64,000 bases of DNA from Branchinecta lynchi (GCA_023053575.1 JAKZAP010000021.1:13826212-13890211); one strand, 5' to 3'. Shown: positions 32,372 through 47,300, counted from the stretch's first letter. The notes: a model not told the origin generated them from the letters alone. Made by a program: numbers and translations.

Positions 32372-35300
32372 GTAAGCAGTAGGCTAATTTACAGAATCCA
32401 GTGAGTCTACATGAGTCAGTGAGTCTACACACCATGGTACACTTTTCATGCCTTTTTCACTGTTGAGCAACTGTTGTTCATTGTTATTTTTTAGAACCAT
32501 GCTTCCATCCTATCCAGTAAATTGTTTAGTAACCAGCTGTTCCCACTTAACGACATTGTCAAATGAACTGAGTTTGTATGGCACTTGCCTTCCGGCCATG
32601 GGCCATATACCGATCGCTTTTCCGTCGGTCTGTCTGTTGGTTGGTCAGTTGGTTGGTTTGGCGATCGCGAGTTAGGGTACTTCCAGATGTGCTAGGCCGA
32701 TGAACTTGGTAGACACAACAGAGACCCGACTAAACTGACTAGGAAGTAGTCACTTCCACGACTCGACCATCGTGGGGGAGTGGAGGTAGAGTGAATCCGG
32801 AATATTGATTTTCTATTTGCGTTACATGCATCGGGTTTGCCCTAGCCACATCGAGCCAAATGCAACAAGACCAAAGGTTTCGATGGGATCCCAAAATTCA
32901 ATATCTGATCCAGACAACAGGGTCTTGTCTTAGCCAGATCCAGTCTTCGCCAGACTCCTTGAACATTTTAACAATTAAAATTCAGAAACAGATTAAGGCA
33001 AAATAGCTAATCACCTGAGAAAACCAAGTTCAGATTTGGATTCAGCATGTGTGTTTACCCCTATCATATCTGTTTTGACGAAAACTTCCTGCCACTTCTG
33101 CTAATTTCCCGGTTCCGGCCGAACTCCAGAACTACTTGTCCGGCGAAAAAAGAAAGCTCAAACACGAAATCAGGGTATCTTCTTTCCCCAGTAATGAACA
33201 TCTAATCAACTTCAAATAGAAATTTAGCTTATAACAAATTTTCCGATTCCAGCCGGATTCCGGTCGAACTATATGTCCGGGTAAAATATGATTGTCATAC
33301 ATGGACTCAGCATCTCTTCTTACCCCTAAATCGCTTATCTAATCAACTAGAAATAAAACTTCGACTTCCAACAGTTTTCCGGTTTTGGCCGGATTCCGGA
33401 CGAACTACATGTCCGGGTAGAAACTTGTTTTCACATAAGTATTCGGCATGTCTTCTTGCCCTAAATCGAACATCTAATCAACTCCAAATAAAACTTTTAA
33501 TTTTGACAAACTTTCCGGTTTGGGCCGGATTTCGGTCGAAAGACTTGTCCGTCGAGAAAGTAGTTTTCACCATCGTCTTCAGCATGTCTTCCTACCTCTA
33601 AATCGAACATTTAATCAACTTCAAATAAAACTTTTACTTTCAACAAACTTTCCGGTTTGGGCCGGATTCCGGGCGAAATACTTGTCCGTCGAGAAAATAG
33701 TTTTCACCATCGTCTTCAGCATGTCTTCCTACCCCTAAATCGAACATCTAATCAATTTCAAATAAAACTTTTACTTTCAACAAACTTTCCGGTTTGGGCC
33801 GGATTCCGGGCGAAATACTTGTCCGTCGAGAAAATAATTTTCACCATCGTCTTCAGCATGTCTTCCTACCCCTAAATCGAACATCTAATCAACTTCAAAT
33901 AAAACTTTTACTTTCAACAAACTTTCCGGTTTTGGCCGGATTCCGGGCGAACTACTTGTCCGATGACAAAATGGTTTTCACCATCGTGTTCAGCATGTCT
34001 TCTTACCCCATAATCGACTATCACATTAGCTATTTCAAAACATTTTGTTTGTCCCTTAATTTGAATCCCCTCCCCCACCCCTAAATGTAGAGCTACAAAG
34101 CCCATCTACGAACTTGACTGGTCCGACGACCCAACGAACCCTCACACCAAGTTTCATCAAAATATCTCATTCCCTTCGAGAGTTATCGTGCTTACAGACG
34201 GACGGACAGACGGACGGACGGACGGACAGACGGACAACTAGTCAACTAGTCAAAAATTGATAAATATAGTGCCATCTTATGCCCTTCTTCGATTCACCAA
34301 CCGCACTGTCACCGCCATCGTTTGGGGAAAGCCACCCAGTCATTTCGTGCACCTGGCAGGAAAAACGTCATTTAAAAACCTTGGTTATGTTTTTTAGATC
34401 TAAGAAAGAAGAAGAGGGGTAATATAAGAATGAGTAGGGCATCTTTGGGGCTTTTTTGCGTCATTTTCACCTCATATGTAAAGGGAAAAAGAAAAGTCCG
34501 GAATTACCCATTTTTAAGACTTTTTTTAAGAAGAAATTCGTCAGAAGTGTCCGGAATTCCCCTGGTTCACTTCACCATGAGGCCCCGCCATGTGGGTCCT
34601 GCCTGGTATGTCTACACTCTACATTGGATTCCTAGACTTCTAGTTGAAGCTGAAAAAAATACTTCTGGTTTATTTGTTATGGTACACGTCCCTTGCACAA
34701 AACGCCATCTATGTGTTACATAACATAAAAGACCAATCCTGTGGAGAAACGCAGTATCGTGGGAGGGGGGGGGGGGGCAAGATTGCGCGGCCGCCCCTTG
34801 CGCAGTCATAGGAGGGGTGCAGAAAAACCTTATTACATGACAGAGGATATAATCTCGATTACTGCTTGGATCGCACTGAATAAGTCTGTATTCGATGGAG
34901 GTTAGCGTTTAGCTGAATCTTGTGATGAGAACGTTCGTGTTTCCGTTCTGTTTGTTTCTTTCTTTCTTTTGTTTTTTTTTGTGATATGCCGTAAAGGTGG
35001 ATTATGAAGTTAAATAAAGAAATAAATGATAAGTATTCATTTAGCCCTAGATGACAGCGAATGACATTTGACTGCTTTAAGCGTGATTACAGGTTCGATT
35101 TTCTGGCTCGAGGCTGGAAAGGACCTTTGCAAAGACGCGCCGGAATATCGCTCGAGTAAAACGACGCTCAAGTGTCCGTTTAAGTTAAACATGCTTCTAC
35201 CAATCGTTTCTATCAGAGCAAAGGAGTAGTGCCAAGACCCAGGCTTTCTAGGCTTGGCAAAAGGGCCATACTCGTAGCGCCGCACACTACACTTGTGGTA

Positions 35301-38300
35301 TTTAAAGCGAGACAAACTTGCGGTTAAGAAATTTCTAGTAAAGCTAAAATGCGGTCTGCCCCCATCGAAGAAACAGGGGAGGTTGTATCTTTTTCTGTTC
35401 TGTTACTGGAGCCAGCGCTGGTGCACGACTGATTGAGTTTTAGTAGGGACGTTCTCTGTCACTAGTGGTACTAGTGTTAACTTTCTCAAGTCTTGGCGCT
35501 ACTCCCTAGTGTTATTTTGCTCTGAAGCTACCAAAGTAGTTCAAATCTGTAGGTCCACGGTTGTAACGACGACTAGTATCCATTGAGGAAGGTTGTAAAG
35601 ACGATGGTAGCGTTTAGTAAGGATGCTGGAAGACATTCCTAAAGTCTTTAACAGTTTGACGAAAACGCGAAATAATCTGGAAACGGCAGCTGATTCTTCA
35701 ATCACTGTGCATGTTGCTGAGTTTTTTTATTTTCTTGTTCAATAAAGTTTGTTTACATAATTATTCTCCAGTGTAAGGTCATTTAAAATTTTCCTAAACC
35801 CCATTTCTTATAACAAGATTAAATCATTGCCTCGTACTATCTACGAAAACTCCAACAGCAAATATGTTTCTTGCCTTTTCTATTCGAGTTACATGTTGTG
35901 AGTCTGCCCCATCCACATCCAGGAGCCAACTGACTGGACGTAGTCACTCTTCCTATTCGACCATCGGGGGAGGGGGTGGGGAGAGGGAACCCCGAATATT
36001 GAGGCATGCGTAGCGTTCGAACGGGTGATCGGTCTCACATGTTCCAATTCATCTCTGTACCGGATCCGACAACTCTGGGGGGAGTTATAGGGGGGGGGGG
36101 GGTACTGGAAGTATCACGACACGCTTGGAGTGGAGGGATCGGGATGAAACTTGGTAGGAAGAACAAACACAGATCCTTGGATACATCGTTGACATGACCA
36201 GATCGGATCCGGGCACCGTGGGGTCGGGAGTTGGAGGGTGGGTCCCGGAATTCCGGTGTATCACGGGTTAAGGTACTTTCAGATGTGCTAGGACGATGAA
36301 ACTGGGCAGGCATATCAGGGACCCGACCAGATTGACCTGAGAATAGCTTAGTAACTTCCCCGTTCACCATCGTGGGGGAGAGGAGGGAGGGGAAATCCTG
36401 GATCTTGAGGCAAGCGTGTGTTTTTAAAGGGACATCGGATACGATGTTCGAAACTCGCGTCGCAGATGTCCTATTTCGTGTCAAGACCGGGTCCGATAAG
36501 TCTGGGGGGGGGGGACCGGAAAACTTGGGTCAGGCTTGGAGTGGAGGGATCAGGATGAAGCTTGGTGAGAAGAACAAGGACAAGTTGTAAATAAATCTTT
36601 GATAGAAACGGACCTAATCGGCGCACTGTGAGGGTAGGGGAGTTGGAGGTTTTCTGGAATCCCGGTGATCGCGAGTTTAGGTACTTACAGATGCACTAGG
36701 ACGATGAAACTCGGCAGGTGTATTAGGGTCCGATCAGATTGACTGACATGGAAGCATTCATTTCCCCCATCCGGCCATCTTGGGGGGGGGGGGGGAATTG
36801 GAATCCGGATTACCGGAATTTTTTATCCTGCATAACTTTTGAACAGTTCGTCGGAATGGTCGGATCCAAAGGAAACTTGATAATTGAGAATAGGACGTGG
36901 TTTCTCTTTGGTACAATTTCATTATCCCCAGGGACCTATGATCATTTGTACCTCAACTTTGTGCTTACAAGTGACTTTTCAGCGCCCTTAAAGTGCGTAT
37001 CTTAACTGCAAAATGTAAAAAAAAAATACTTTTGACCAAAAGATACATTTTCTTGATTTCAAGGGCCCACTATCACTTTTGCCTCGATGATATTGCTTCA
37101 AATGACTTTCCAACACGCTTAAAGAGCCAATCTTACCGCAATTTTTAAGATTTCCAAATGTCCAAAATCATCCGTACCTCAAGTGCCCTTTAAAATGCGC
37201 ATCTTAGCAGCAAAGTGCAAAGCCAAATACTTTCGAGCGAATTATGCACTTTCATGATCCAAGGGCCCATGATCATTTGTGCACTAGTGCTTTTGCTTAC
37301 AAAAAGGATTCCTAGCCCCTTAAAGTGCCCATTGTAACGGCAAAGTGCATAGCATATTTTTTACTAAACCATACATTTTCATGATTCCGAAGGGCCCATA
37401 ATCATTTGTGCCTCAAGACAGCGCAAATTTTAGCTTAGCTAATACGTCAGCTTCCAAGTGCCATATGAGCTTATAGCTCTCATTCTCCGAGACAGCCAAC
37501 TAATCACGGATTGGGTAAGTCACACAAGCTAGTCCCAAATGCGCGTTTTTGGGATCCCAAAACGTAAGTGGAGGGATACCTATGACATCGCAAAAGTTGT
37601 CCGTCTGTCCGTCCGTCCGTCTGTAAGCACGATAACTCTCGAAGGGAATGAGATATTTTGATGAAACTTGGTGTGAGGATTCGTTGGGTCGTCGGACCAG
37701 TCAAGTTCGTAGATGGGCTTTCTAGCCCTACATTTAGGGGTGGGGGAGGGGGTTTAAATTAAGGGGCAAACAAAATATTTTGAAACAGCTAATTTGATAG
37801 TCCATTATGGGGTAAGAAGACATGCTGAATACGATGGTGAAAACCATTTTGTCATCGGACAAGTAAAAACCGGAAAGTTTGTTAAAAGTAAAAGTTTTAT
37901 TTGAAGTTGATTAAATGTTCGGTTTTGGGGTAGGAAGACATGCTGAGGACGATGGTGAAAACCATTTTCTCGACGGACAAGTAGTTCGGCCGGAATCCGG
38001 CCTAAACTGGAAAGTTTGTTAAAATTAAAAGTTTTATTTGGAGTTGATTAGATGTTCGATTTAGGGCAAGAAGACATGCTGAACACTTATGTGAAAACAT
38101 TTTCTACCTGGACATGTAACCTGGACCCCGAATCCGGCCAAAACCGGAAAATTGTTAGAAGCTTAAGTTTTATTTCTAGTTGATTAGATAACCGATTTAA
38201 GGGTAAGAAGAGATGCTGAATCCGTGTTTGACAATCATATTTTACACGGAAATTTAGTTCGACCGGAATCCGGCTGGAGTCGGAAAATTTGTTATACGTT

Positions 38301-41300
38301 AAATTTTTATTTGAAGTTGATTAGATGTTCATTATTACCTTAAATTACCTTAAGCACTTGCCGGCGAATAAGGTTGGGTGAAGATCCTGTGGATTCGCCG
38401 GTTGAGTGATAGAGGTGGAAGTGCGTTGTCTAGTTCCGTTGAGTAGATCCACTGGCCTCCCAGTGTAGTTTCCACTCCATCGCTGCCCAGTCTGGAAAGA
38501 AGATACCCTGAGTTCATTTTTGAGCTTTCTTTTTTCGCCGGACAAGTAATTCTGGAGTTCGGCCGAAACCAGGAAATTGGCAGAAGTGGCAGGAAGTTTT
38601 CGTCAAAACAGATATGACTGATAGGGGTAAACAGACATGCTGAATCCATATCTGAACTTGGTTTTCTCAGATGACTAGCTATTTGGCCTTAATCTGTTTC
38701 TGAATTTTAATTGTAAAAATGTTCAAGGAGTCTGGCGATGACTGGATCTGGCTAAGACAAGACCCAGTTGTCTGGACCAGATACTGAATTTTTGGGATCC
38801 CATCGAAACCTTTGGTCTTGTTTTGAAAGTTTTTGAACGAGTGGCTACTGAGATTTTTGTCATGTCCGGGATCACCCAACGTCCGGAATTATCCCGGTTC
38901 ACCCTATGATTTTTTAGGGAAAGACGCCCTTGGGATGGAAATATGTCTTTCATATTATTTAATACACGCTGTGATTGTAGGTCAATTTCTCCGAGCCGCT
39001 GTCCATGCTTCAACGATTAGCCGAAGAATTCCAGTACAGTGAAGTATTAGACAAAGCAGCAGACTGCAAAGACACACTGGAGCAGCTAGCTTACATTGCA
39101 GCTTTTGCTGTTTCCTGCTATCATACAACTAGTGTTAGGACTGCCAAACCTTTTAACCCGGTGTTAGGAGAGACCTTCGAGTGTGATCGGTGGGAAGAAG
39201 CTGGATGGAAACTTATTTCAGAACAGGTAGGTAGCATTTGAGGTTGAAAGGTGACGGTTTTAAAGTTGAGTCTTGTTCTTACCGTCGCCATTGTACAATG
39301 TAAGGCGTTTTCCCGCGTTATACTTGTATCTCAGTATTTGTTGCGGACATACAAGTGTGATGATGAAATTTTATTTACGCGACAATTAAAGGGAAATAGC
39401 GCAGTACAGAGAAAGAAAAGGAAAAAACTAAACTGAGCTTTCAGTAACGGAGTAAAAGCACAAGATAAAAAAAAAAACATAAAAGAATAAGTAGGACTAA
39501 TCGGGTCTAAATATCTTCTTCCTAGACGGAATGCGGAGAAACGGACAAGGGCAGGAACGTGAAGGTCCTGGGGAATGGAAGATAACTTTTCACAAGGGTC
39601 ATTTCCGTGATCAGCGACCTCCGTCCAACTTCGTTTTCATGCAGTGACCACGTCCCTTTTCGTTGTCATGCAGCGGCCGCCTCACAATCCGTCATACACT
39701 TTAACCACAATTCGAAACGCCGTTTTGACTGCTTTTGGCGGTAATTTCAGCCATTGTACAATGTATGGTGTTTTTCCTCGGTACACTTGTGTGCCATACA
39801 CTTCTGTTGTGTTCGTCGTGAAAACACAAGTGTCTGCCACACACTCGACCCACAAGTCGAAACGCCGATTTGTCTGTTTTTGGAGGTAGACAGGTACTAA
39901 GAGGTTTCTGAATATAAAATAAATCTAGACAATATCTCAATAAATAGAACTTCAGGCTTACGTCCTTGCCTTTCTTCTTGCCTAAAGAATCCTCAGTTTT
40001 TAAGAATTCCTTCACCCCAAACTAACTGCGAGTCAGATTTGACAGGTAAAAACTGGAAAACGCACAAGTTCATGTTCCAGCTTGAGCGGCTTCAGCCTGA
40101 AGAGGATCCCTGCCAAAATGGCCGACATATAGCTATTCCGCTGTGCGTTTTGTATTATCCAAAATCCTCAACTTGAAAATGCAGATAATTTTATTATTTA
40201 GTTTGATTTGCTGTTAATTTTGAATTTCCCGCCAAATTCGAGCCACAAGATCGAAAATCACGTCGATAGTTGTTTGTCAAATTCGAGCCACAAAGTGAGC
40301 CACACAAACCTTGTTGGTCGCGAAAACTCATTTCTGGGCCGCACAAACGACACAGCAGATTTCTCAACCGCTATTTTCGAGCCAGAACAGAAAAGTAGAA
40401 AAGCGCCTGTAGAAGTTGGACCAATGTCTATGTGACAAGCGCAGAAAAGAAAATAGGTGGGCAGAGGATGTGAAATACCGCAATCTGTTTTATGAGTATG
40501 ATAGTCATGAGACGTCAGCATTCTTCCATCTGGAACTATTCTGGACACTTTCCTGCCTACTGAATCTCTCCCTATTACCGAGTGTGGTATGCACACATGT
40601 CCGGGTGGACTGTGATGTCTAAGGTAGGAATTGAAAAAGAATGTATAGATTCTCGGTTGTATAGTTAGAAACAGAAACCCAAAGCTTTGTTAGCGAAACA
40701 AGTAGAATTAAGTAGTAAATCCAGAATATCGAAAGATTTGGATAAGAAGACCATTCGCGTTTTCTTCGCGAAGACCTGACTGATAAATGCCTTGAATAGA
40801 CAAAGTCCCAAATCAGCATCACAGAGGCATTTATTCACTAGGTTGTGATTGCGGAAAGCGTTATTTCGGCTGGAGAGGGCAAATGGAGAGACACGCAGGC
40901 CAATAAAGTTCAAACCTAGAATCAAAATCGATGGAACTTTATAGAGAATCTGGAACACAAGTAATAAACTCGATTAAGAAGACTTTGCTCGTAGGGTCAG
41001 AACTATAAGAACTTGTAGGGTCCCGAAACAAAGGCCAGAACACGAAAATCTTCGCCGGGTATACTTATGCGGATTGGAAGGATGGGGAAAGATCTCGCAG
41101 TGTCTTCCACTAACTTTTCCAGGTGTCCCATCACCCGCCAATAGCTGCTCAGCATTGTGAAGGCAAGCGATGGACTTACTATCAGGAGTTCTCAATGACT
41201 TCCAAATTGAAAATGAACTACCTTACTTGCAGAGTTGAAGTTACGCCACATGGCATTGTCCACATAAAGTTTCACGGAAATGGTGAGTCGGATTTCATAT

Positions 41301-44300
41301 TATTAAAGGACCTCTCGCACTATTTACCGGCGAAGACCGGATATCTACAAGACCCAATTGTCTGGATCATATATTAAATTTTTGGCATCCCACCGAAACC
41401 TTTGGTCTTGTTGCACTTTTCGGTTATGGTGCGCACTTTAAAGGGGGCTAAGAATTTTTTTTAGTAAGCAAAACTCTTGAGGCACGAATGATAATCGGCC
41501 CTTGGGGATCATGGTATGTATCTTTTGGTCAAAGGTATTTTTTGCACTTTGCGGTTAAGATGCGCACTTTAAGGCTGCCAGAAATTCATTTGTAAGCAAA
41601 ACCCTCCAGTCAAAATTGCCATGGTACATTGCGGTTATGATGAACACTTTAAAAATTCATTTGTAAGCAAACATCCAGTCCGTTTCTGTCCGGTTCTGTA
41701 AATGATAGGTATAGACCATTTGCTAGATGTTCCCACCAAGTTCCATCCCCATCCCGCCAGTCTAAAGTATGTCATGAGACTCCCCCCCCCTCAATTCCTC
41801 CCACAGCAGTCGGATCCAGTTCAGACTTGAGACTGAACATCCAAGGCACGTACTTTTGCCAGTTACCAATTTTCATTCCGAGCAGATCATCCGTTCGAAA
41901 GTTATGCATACAAAAATAGTCCATATTCCCTTTCCCTCAACCCCGCCCCCCACGATGATCGAATCGGGAAGTGACTATTCCAAATCAGCGATGCTGCCAA
42001 GTTTTTCTATTAAACCTGTCTACTACTACTACTACTACTTAACGTGGTTTCATTTTAGGTGGCCACTATACCATATGCAGAAAGATTAAAACTGATGTCC
42101 ACAATATAGTAGTGGGGAAGATGTTCGTGGAGCATTATGGAGACATGGAGATTGTGAATCACAAGACGGGCGAGAAATGCGTCCTGAATTTCGTTCCCAA
42201 GGGTTACTTCGCGGATATGGAAAGAAAGGTTAGATTTTGGTTGCGTTCCAAGAACTTAACAGTTGTTATCAATCGTCAACTTTATTTCGGGCGGAGCTAA
42301 CTGCAGCTTTAACGACTGAAAGATTCACTAACCATCGTTACAAAATAGTCAACAATCGTCAGGTGGGAGAACGTATATTTCACAATAAGAATCCGGGAAC
42401 GCAAAAAGTTAACAACTGTTAACAGCCGTTAATAATTCATCCATCAGTTCTTTAGTCGTCGTGTCGTATGGAATCCTTCTTTTCAGAGGGTGGAATTCGT
42501 ATACTTCAAGGTTGTTCGAGTTTCATAAAGAACGCCCGTAAACTAGCATGCAACAAGCAGTTTTCTGGCGTAACCTGTTGTAAACCAGTCGGACCGTTTT
42601 ATTCATAACTGGCAGTTGATAGCTAATAGTCGATCGATCTTCAGAAAGAGTACTCCTAAACCATTATGCAACAACTGGTTGTCAGCCAATGGGATCATTC
42701 CAGTTTCACCGACAACTGATAGCCAGTAGATTCATTCCAGTTTCATAAACAGCACCCCTAAACCACGTCCAACAACCAGTTTTGTAGCGTAAACAGTTGT
42801 CAACCAAGTATTCAAGTATTTATTCAAGTATGCCTGACGATCCAGTGGACCATTTTAGTTTCATAACTGCCCGTTGATAGCCAATAGAGTGATTCCAGTT
42901 TCAGAAAGAGTGCTCCTAAACAAGTAGGCAACAGTTGGCGAGGGGTTAATAAATCCCCAAACCAGTATACACCGGGTGCCGGTGCCAGGAGGTGGAAGTT
43001 CTAGCTGTCTAGCGTCAAAAGAAAGTACTTACTATAACCGATGAACTTGCTTGCGTTCTGATTGAGCTATATAGATTGTTGAAAATGGGGTATCCAGATA
43101 TGTTGAATGTAAATAAAACAACCGTGCTGATCCGCTCTGGAGCGCGTCAATAGGACCAACCAGCGTTGACTTCTATATTTCCTCTTTAGCAACTTACCGG
43201 CAATCTAGCTATTTGTAGAGGTAACGAAACGTGATGTGGCGCGAATCCGCTCGTTTGCATCGGGACTCGGGAGTCGGTCGTATTTTACTCGACTCAGCAT
43301 GTTCGAATGACCGAGATAGCGAGACAGTTCTGTTCTGTCTCGTTATTTGTTCTTGATGGTATGTCTCAGTTTTTCTCAATCTCTCAATCCCTACAAGAAA
43401 ATCATTGACAAGAACTTTCGGCTTTTACAGCAGTTTTTCCTTTTCAAAATACACAGTAAAGATATTCCTTTTCTACACATAAAATAGATTGAGCATTCGC
43501 TCTTGAGCTCCTTGATGAAAAAAGTTTTTTTTTTACTCATTTGTATTTAATGCACTTTTTTAAACTTAGTGATTTTTAAACACCGTGGATGGTACCTTCC
43601 GGCACCCTCCCGGCACCTTCCACTATTGTCAGTTTTTAACCTGTCTAGGATGAAATGGCGCTGTCTAGTGTCAAAAGAAAGTATTACTGATGAACCTTCC
43701 GGTAGACAGGTTAAAAACTGAGAAAAGTGGAAGGTGCTGGGAGGTGCCGGGAATGAGTGTACACTCGGGTGTCGGAGAGTGAGTAACCCCTCTACAGTTG
43801 GTTGTCTTGTGCTATTTGTTGCCAGCCAATTGCATCATTCCAGCTTCATAACCGACAGCTGATAGCCATTAGATTCATTCTAGTTTCGTAAAGCCCTAAA
43901 CCAGCATGCCCTAAAAGCCCTAGAAAAGCCCTAAAAAAGCCTAAACCAGAACAACTGAAAACGTGATGCCTCCAGCCGCAAAGTTTCTCATACATATGTT
44001 CTCTCTTTAGGTAACTGGTACAGTTCTGAACAGCTCTGGGGAGGTGATTTGGAACTTAAGTGGAAGTTGGGACTACTCAATGGAAGCGACTAGGGCAAGT
44101 GACACGAAAAGCAAGGACGCACAGACAGGCCCACCAAAAGTCCTCTGGCTGCGAAAACCCCCGTTGTAAGTACATGAATTTTATTTTATCAGTATATATA
44201 TACAAAATAAAAGGGAAAAACGAAAAGTTCTGTCCTTCCACCTTCCAAAATAAGTGGTTACGGCATCGGTGCTGTTCATAAATTAAGCGATTCTGCTTCT

Positions 44301-47300
44301 AAACGGGCTGATTGTAATGTTCGAACACGTGGCAACCATTGCCGGCGCTGGAACCGGCTGAACAGGATCCCTCTTTTGGGTTTCTTTTTCTTCTTACTTA
44401 AGTCAGGATTTTTTCAAAGCTCATGTAGTTCCGAGGCCTCGGATAGGCCAATGAACGTAAGTTGGCTCCTACTTTGGGAGGACTCAAATAGTGACCGAGA
44501 CAGGTTTCACTCCTCGGAGAAAGCGTCAAGTGGTAACAAGTGACACGGTGGTGGTGGTCAACCGTGGCACCTGATACTTACTGTACACTAAAATAGAGAG
44601 TGGGCAACCCCTCGCTAAGATATTTGGAAGTGTACTTGATTAGTATTTCTTATTTGCTTATGCAGTGAAATTTTCTAGCCCGGATGCCCACAAGTTCTAC
44701 AATTTTTCCCAGTTCGCTTGTCAGCTAAACGAGCTAGAAGATGGCGTTGCGCCAACCGACAGCCGCTTGAGGCCGGATATGCGGCAGATGGAAGAAGGGG
44801 ATTGGGATGCTGCAAACGTCACTAAGGTCCGAGTAGAAGAAAAGCAGAGAGCAGCGAGAAGTTTGCGAGAAAAGGAGATGGAATTGGCTAAGAAAGAAGG
44901 TTGGATTTCCTTTTAATGTTTAATCGAATAGGGCTGAGAGCACGACAGCCTAGTTACCCATCACTGATTCACTTAAATAGGCTTGAAGACCGATGGAAAT
45001 GCGTTACTTCGTTGCCCAGCTACTCATATAACCGATTTTCATCGAATGGATTTTTTCTTTCTAATTTTGTGGTACCTCTGTGCTTGAGATATTTGTCGAC
45101 TACAACCGTAAACGATTGCCTAAAGATAACCTTTGTTGGGTCACACGGGTCTTCAGGGGTCTTCAGAGTTACCATAAGATGACTATATCAAAGAAATTTG
45201 GCGTGAGCCATGATAAGTTTTTGGTGAATAAAAAGATTTATCTGTCTATCTATCTATCTACCTTGCAATTTAGAAATTAACATCTCTTGATCTTCGCCTC
45301 TTTAGCCATTAAAATCTTCGCTTTTGTCGGTTCGGATTTTATACGGAACATCCGAAATACGTGCTCTTGTCAGTTATCAAGTTTAATTCAGATCTGCTCA
45401 CCCGTTCGAAAGTTATTTGTGCCTCAATATTTGGATTCGCCTGATCCCTCAACCCCCAGGATGGTTGGGTCTGGGAAGTGACAGGTTTTATGTCCATATG
45501 GTCGGGTCCTCGAAAAGTAAAATAAAATCAACGAAGAAACCAACGAAAATGGTTTTTTAAAAGCCAATGAATATACTGAAATAATAGGCGAATATTCCGG
45601 GAGGACAACCGCCTCCCTTCTTCAGCGCAGACAGAATTTTCGAGGAAAAATGCCAAAACGAGGATGAAGATCAACAACCAAGAAAACTAAAACAAAGTTG
45701 AAAACCAACAAGAAACCGAAAATTAAAACCAAAATTGGAAACCGACCAGACCGAAGTTACGTTTTGCACCGTGAAATATGATTTGCAGTCAGCTTAGGCT
45801 GAATGACTATCTAGGATCAAAGGTTTCGATGGGATCCCAAAAATTCAATATTTGATCCAGACAATGGGGTCTTGTCTTCGCCAGACTCCTTGAACATTTT
45901 TAAAATTAAAATTTAGAAACAGATTAAGGCCAAATAGCTAATCATCTGAGAAAACTAAGTTCAGATATGGATTCAGTATGTGTGTTTACCCCTGTAAGTA
46001 CATCTATCGAAAACTTCCTGCCAATTTTCCAGTTTCGGCCGAACTTCGGAACTACTTGTTCGGCGAAAAAAGAATGCTAAAAAACGAATTTAACTTCTTT
46101 CCCCTATATCGAACATCTAATCTACTTCAACTAAAAATTTAACTATTACAAATTTTCCGGTTACAGCCGGATTCCGAGCGAAATATATGTCACCGGGTAA
46201 ATAATGAGTGTCAAATACGGATTCAGCATCTCTTCTTACCCCTAAATCGGATATCTAATCAACTACAAATAAAACTTTTTACTTTAACAAATTTTCCAGT
46301 TTCGACCGGATTCCAGACGAAATGCTTGTCCGGGTAGAAAATGATTTTCACCTAAGCGTCCAGCATGTCTTCTTACCCCTAAATCGAACATCTAATCAAC
46401 ATCAATAAAACTTTTACTTTTTACAAACTTTCCGTTTTTTGCCAGATTTTGGACGAACTACTGGTCCGGCGAGAAAATGGTTTTCATAATTGTATTCAGC
46501 ATGTGCTCTTACCCACAATCGACTGTCACATTAGCTGTTTAAAAATATTGTTTTCCCCTTAATTTTAACCCCTCCCCCACCCCTAAATATAGGTCTACAG
46601 AGCCCATCTACGAATTTGAGAGTTATCGGGCTCATAGACGGACGGACAGCTTTTGCGAAGTCATAGGTATCCCGACACTTACGTTTTGGGATCGCAAAAA
46701 CAGCGAGCAACTCACCTATGCCCGCGAATAACAGTTGTGACTGTTCTCGCTCGGTACTAGCGAGTGACTGTTGAAAGAAATTCAATTCCAGAACGCCAAA
46801 GTCCTTGAAAAGCCTGCCAAGTTTCATCGTCCTAGCACATCTAAAAGTACCCTCTCGCTACCACCGAACCGACCGACTGAAAAGCAATCGCTGTATGGCA
46901 CTTGAGATGAAGGCTGCGACTGCCCTAAAAATATAACTATGTCGTTAATGCCTTGAGCGTGTTCCACCCTTCTAACAATAGTTACTAATAGTTACTATTT
47001 CCGTTCCATCCTCACGAAAAGTTACTACGCTGACCGTTCCAACCTTGTCGGAATAGTTACTAATAGTTACTATTTGTTTACCATGCTCGGGACCGTAGTA
47101 AGCGTAGTAACTACGCATCTCTGTAACGTGATTGGTCGGAGTCGCCCCTGGCGTGAGATCCTGCTGGAAAATAGAAAAATCGTCCCAGCCTTGACGGCGA
47201 AACGCCAGAATTCGTGACGTCATGCGTAGTAACTACGGTAAGTAGGATGGAACACGCTCCTTGTTGATTGCCTTCGTGAAGTTTTAACTGTAGTGCACTT

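Noticed and set aside
40258..40596. 112-residue minus-strand frame in OSBP intron 2
   Set aside because: No recognisable motif and it lies within an intron of a well-supported gene.
42240..43000. CRISPR-like regular repeats
   Set aside because: Degenerate tandem units with no unique spacers, in an intron of a eukaryotic gene.
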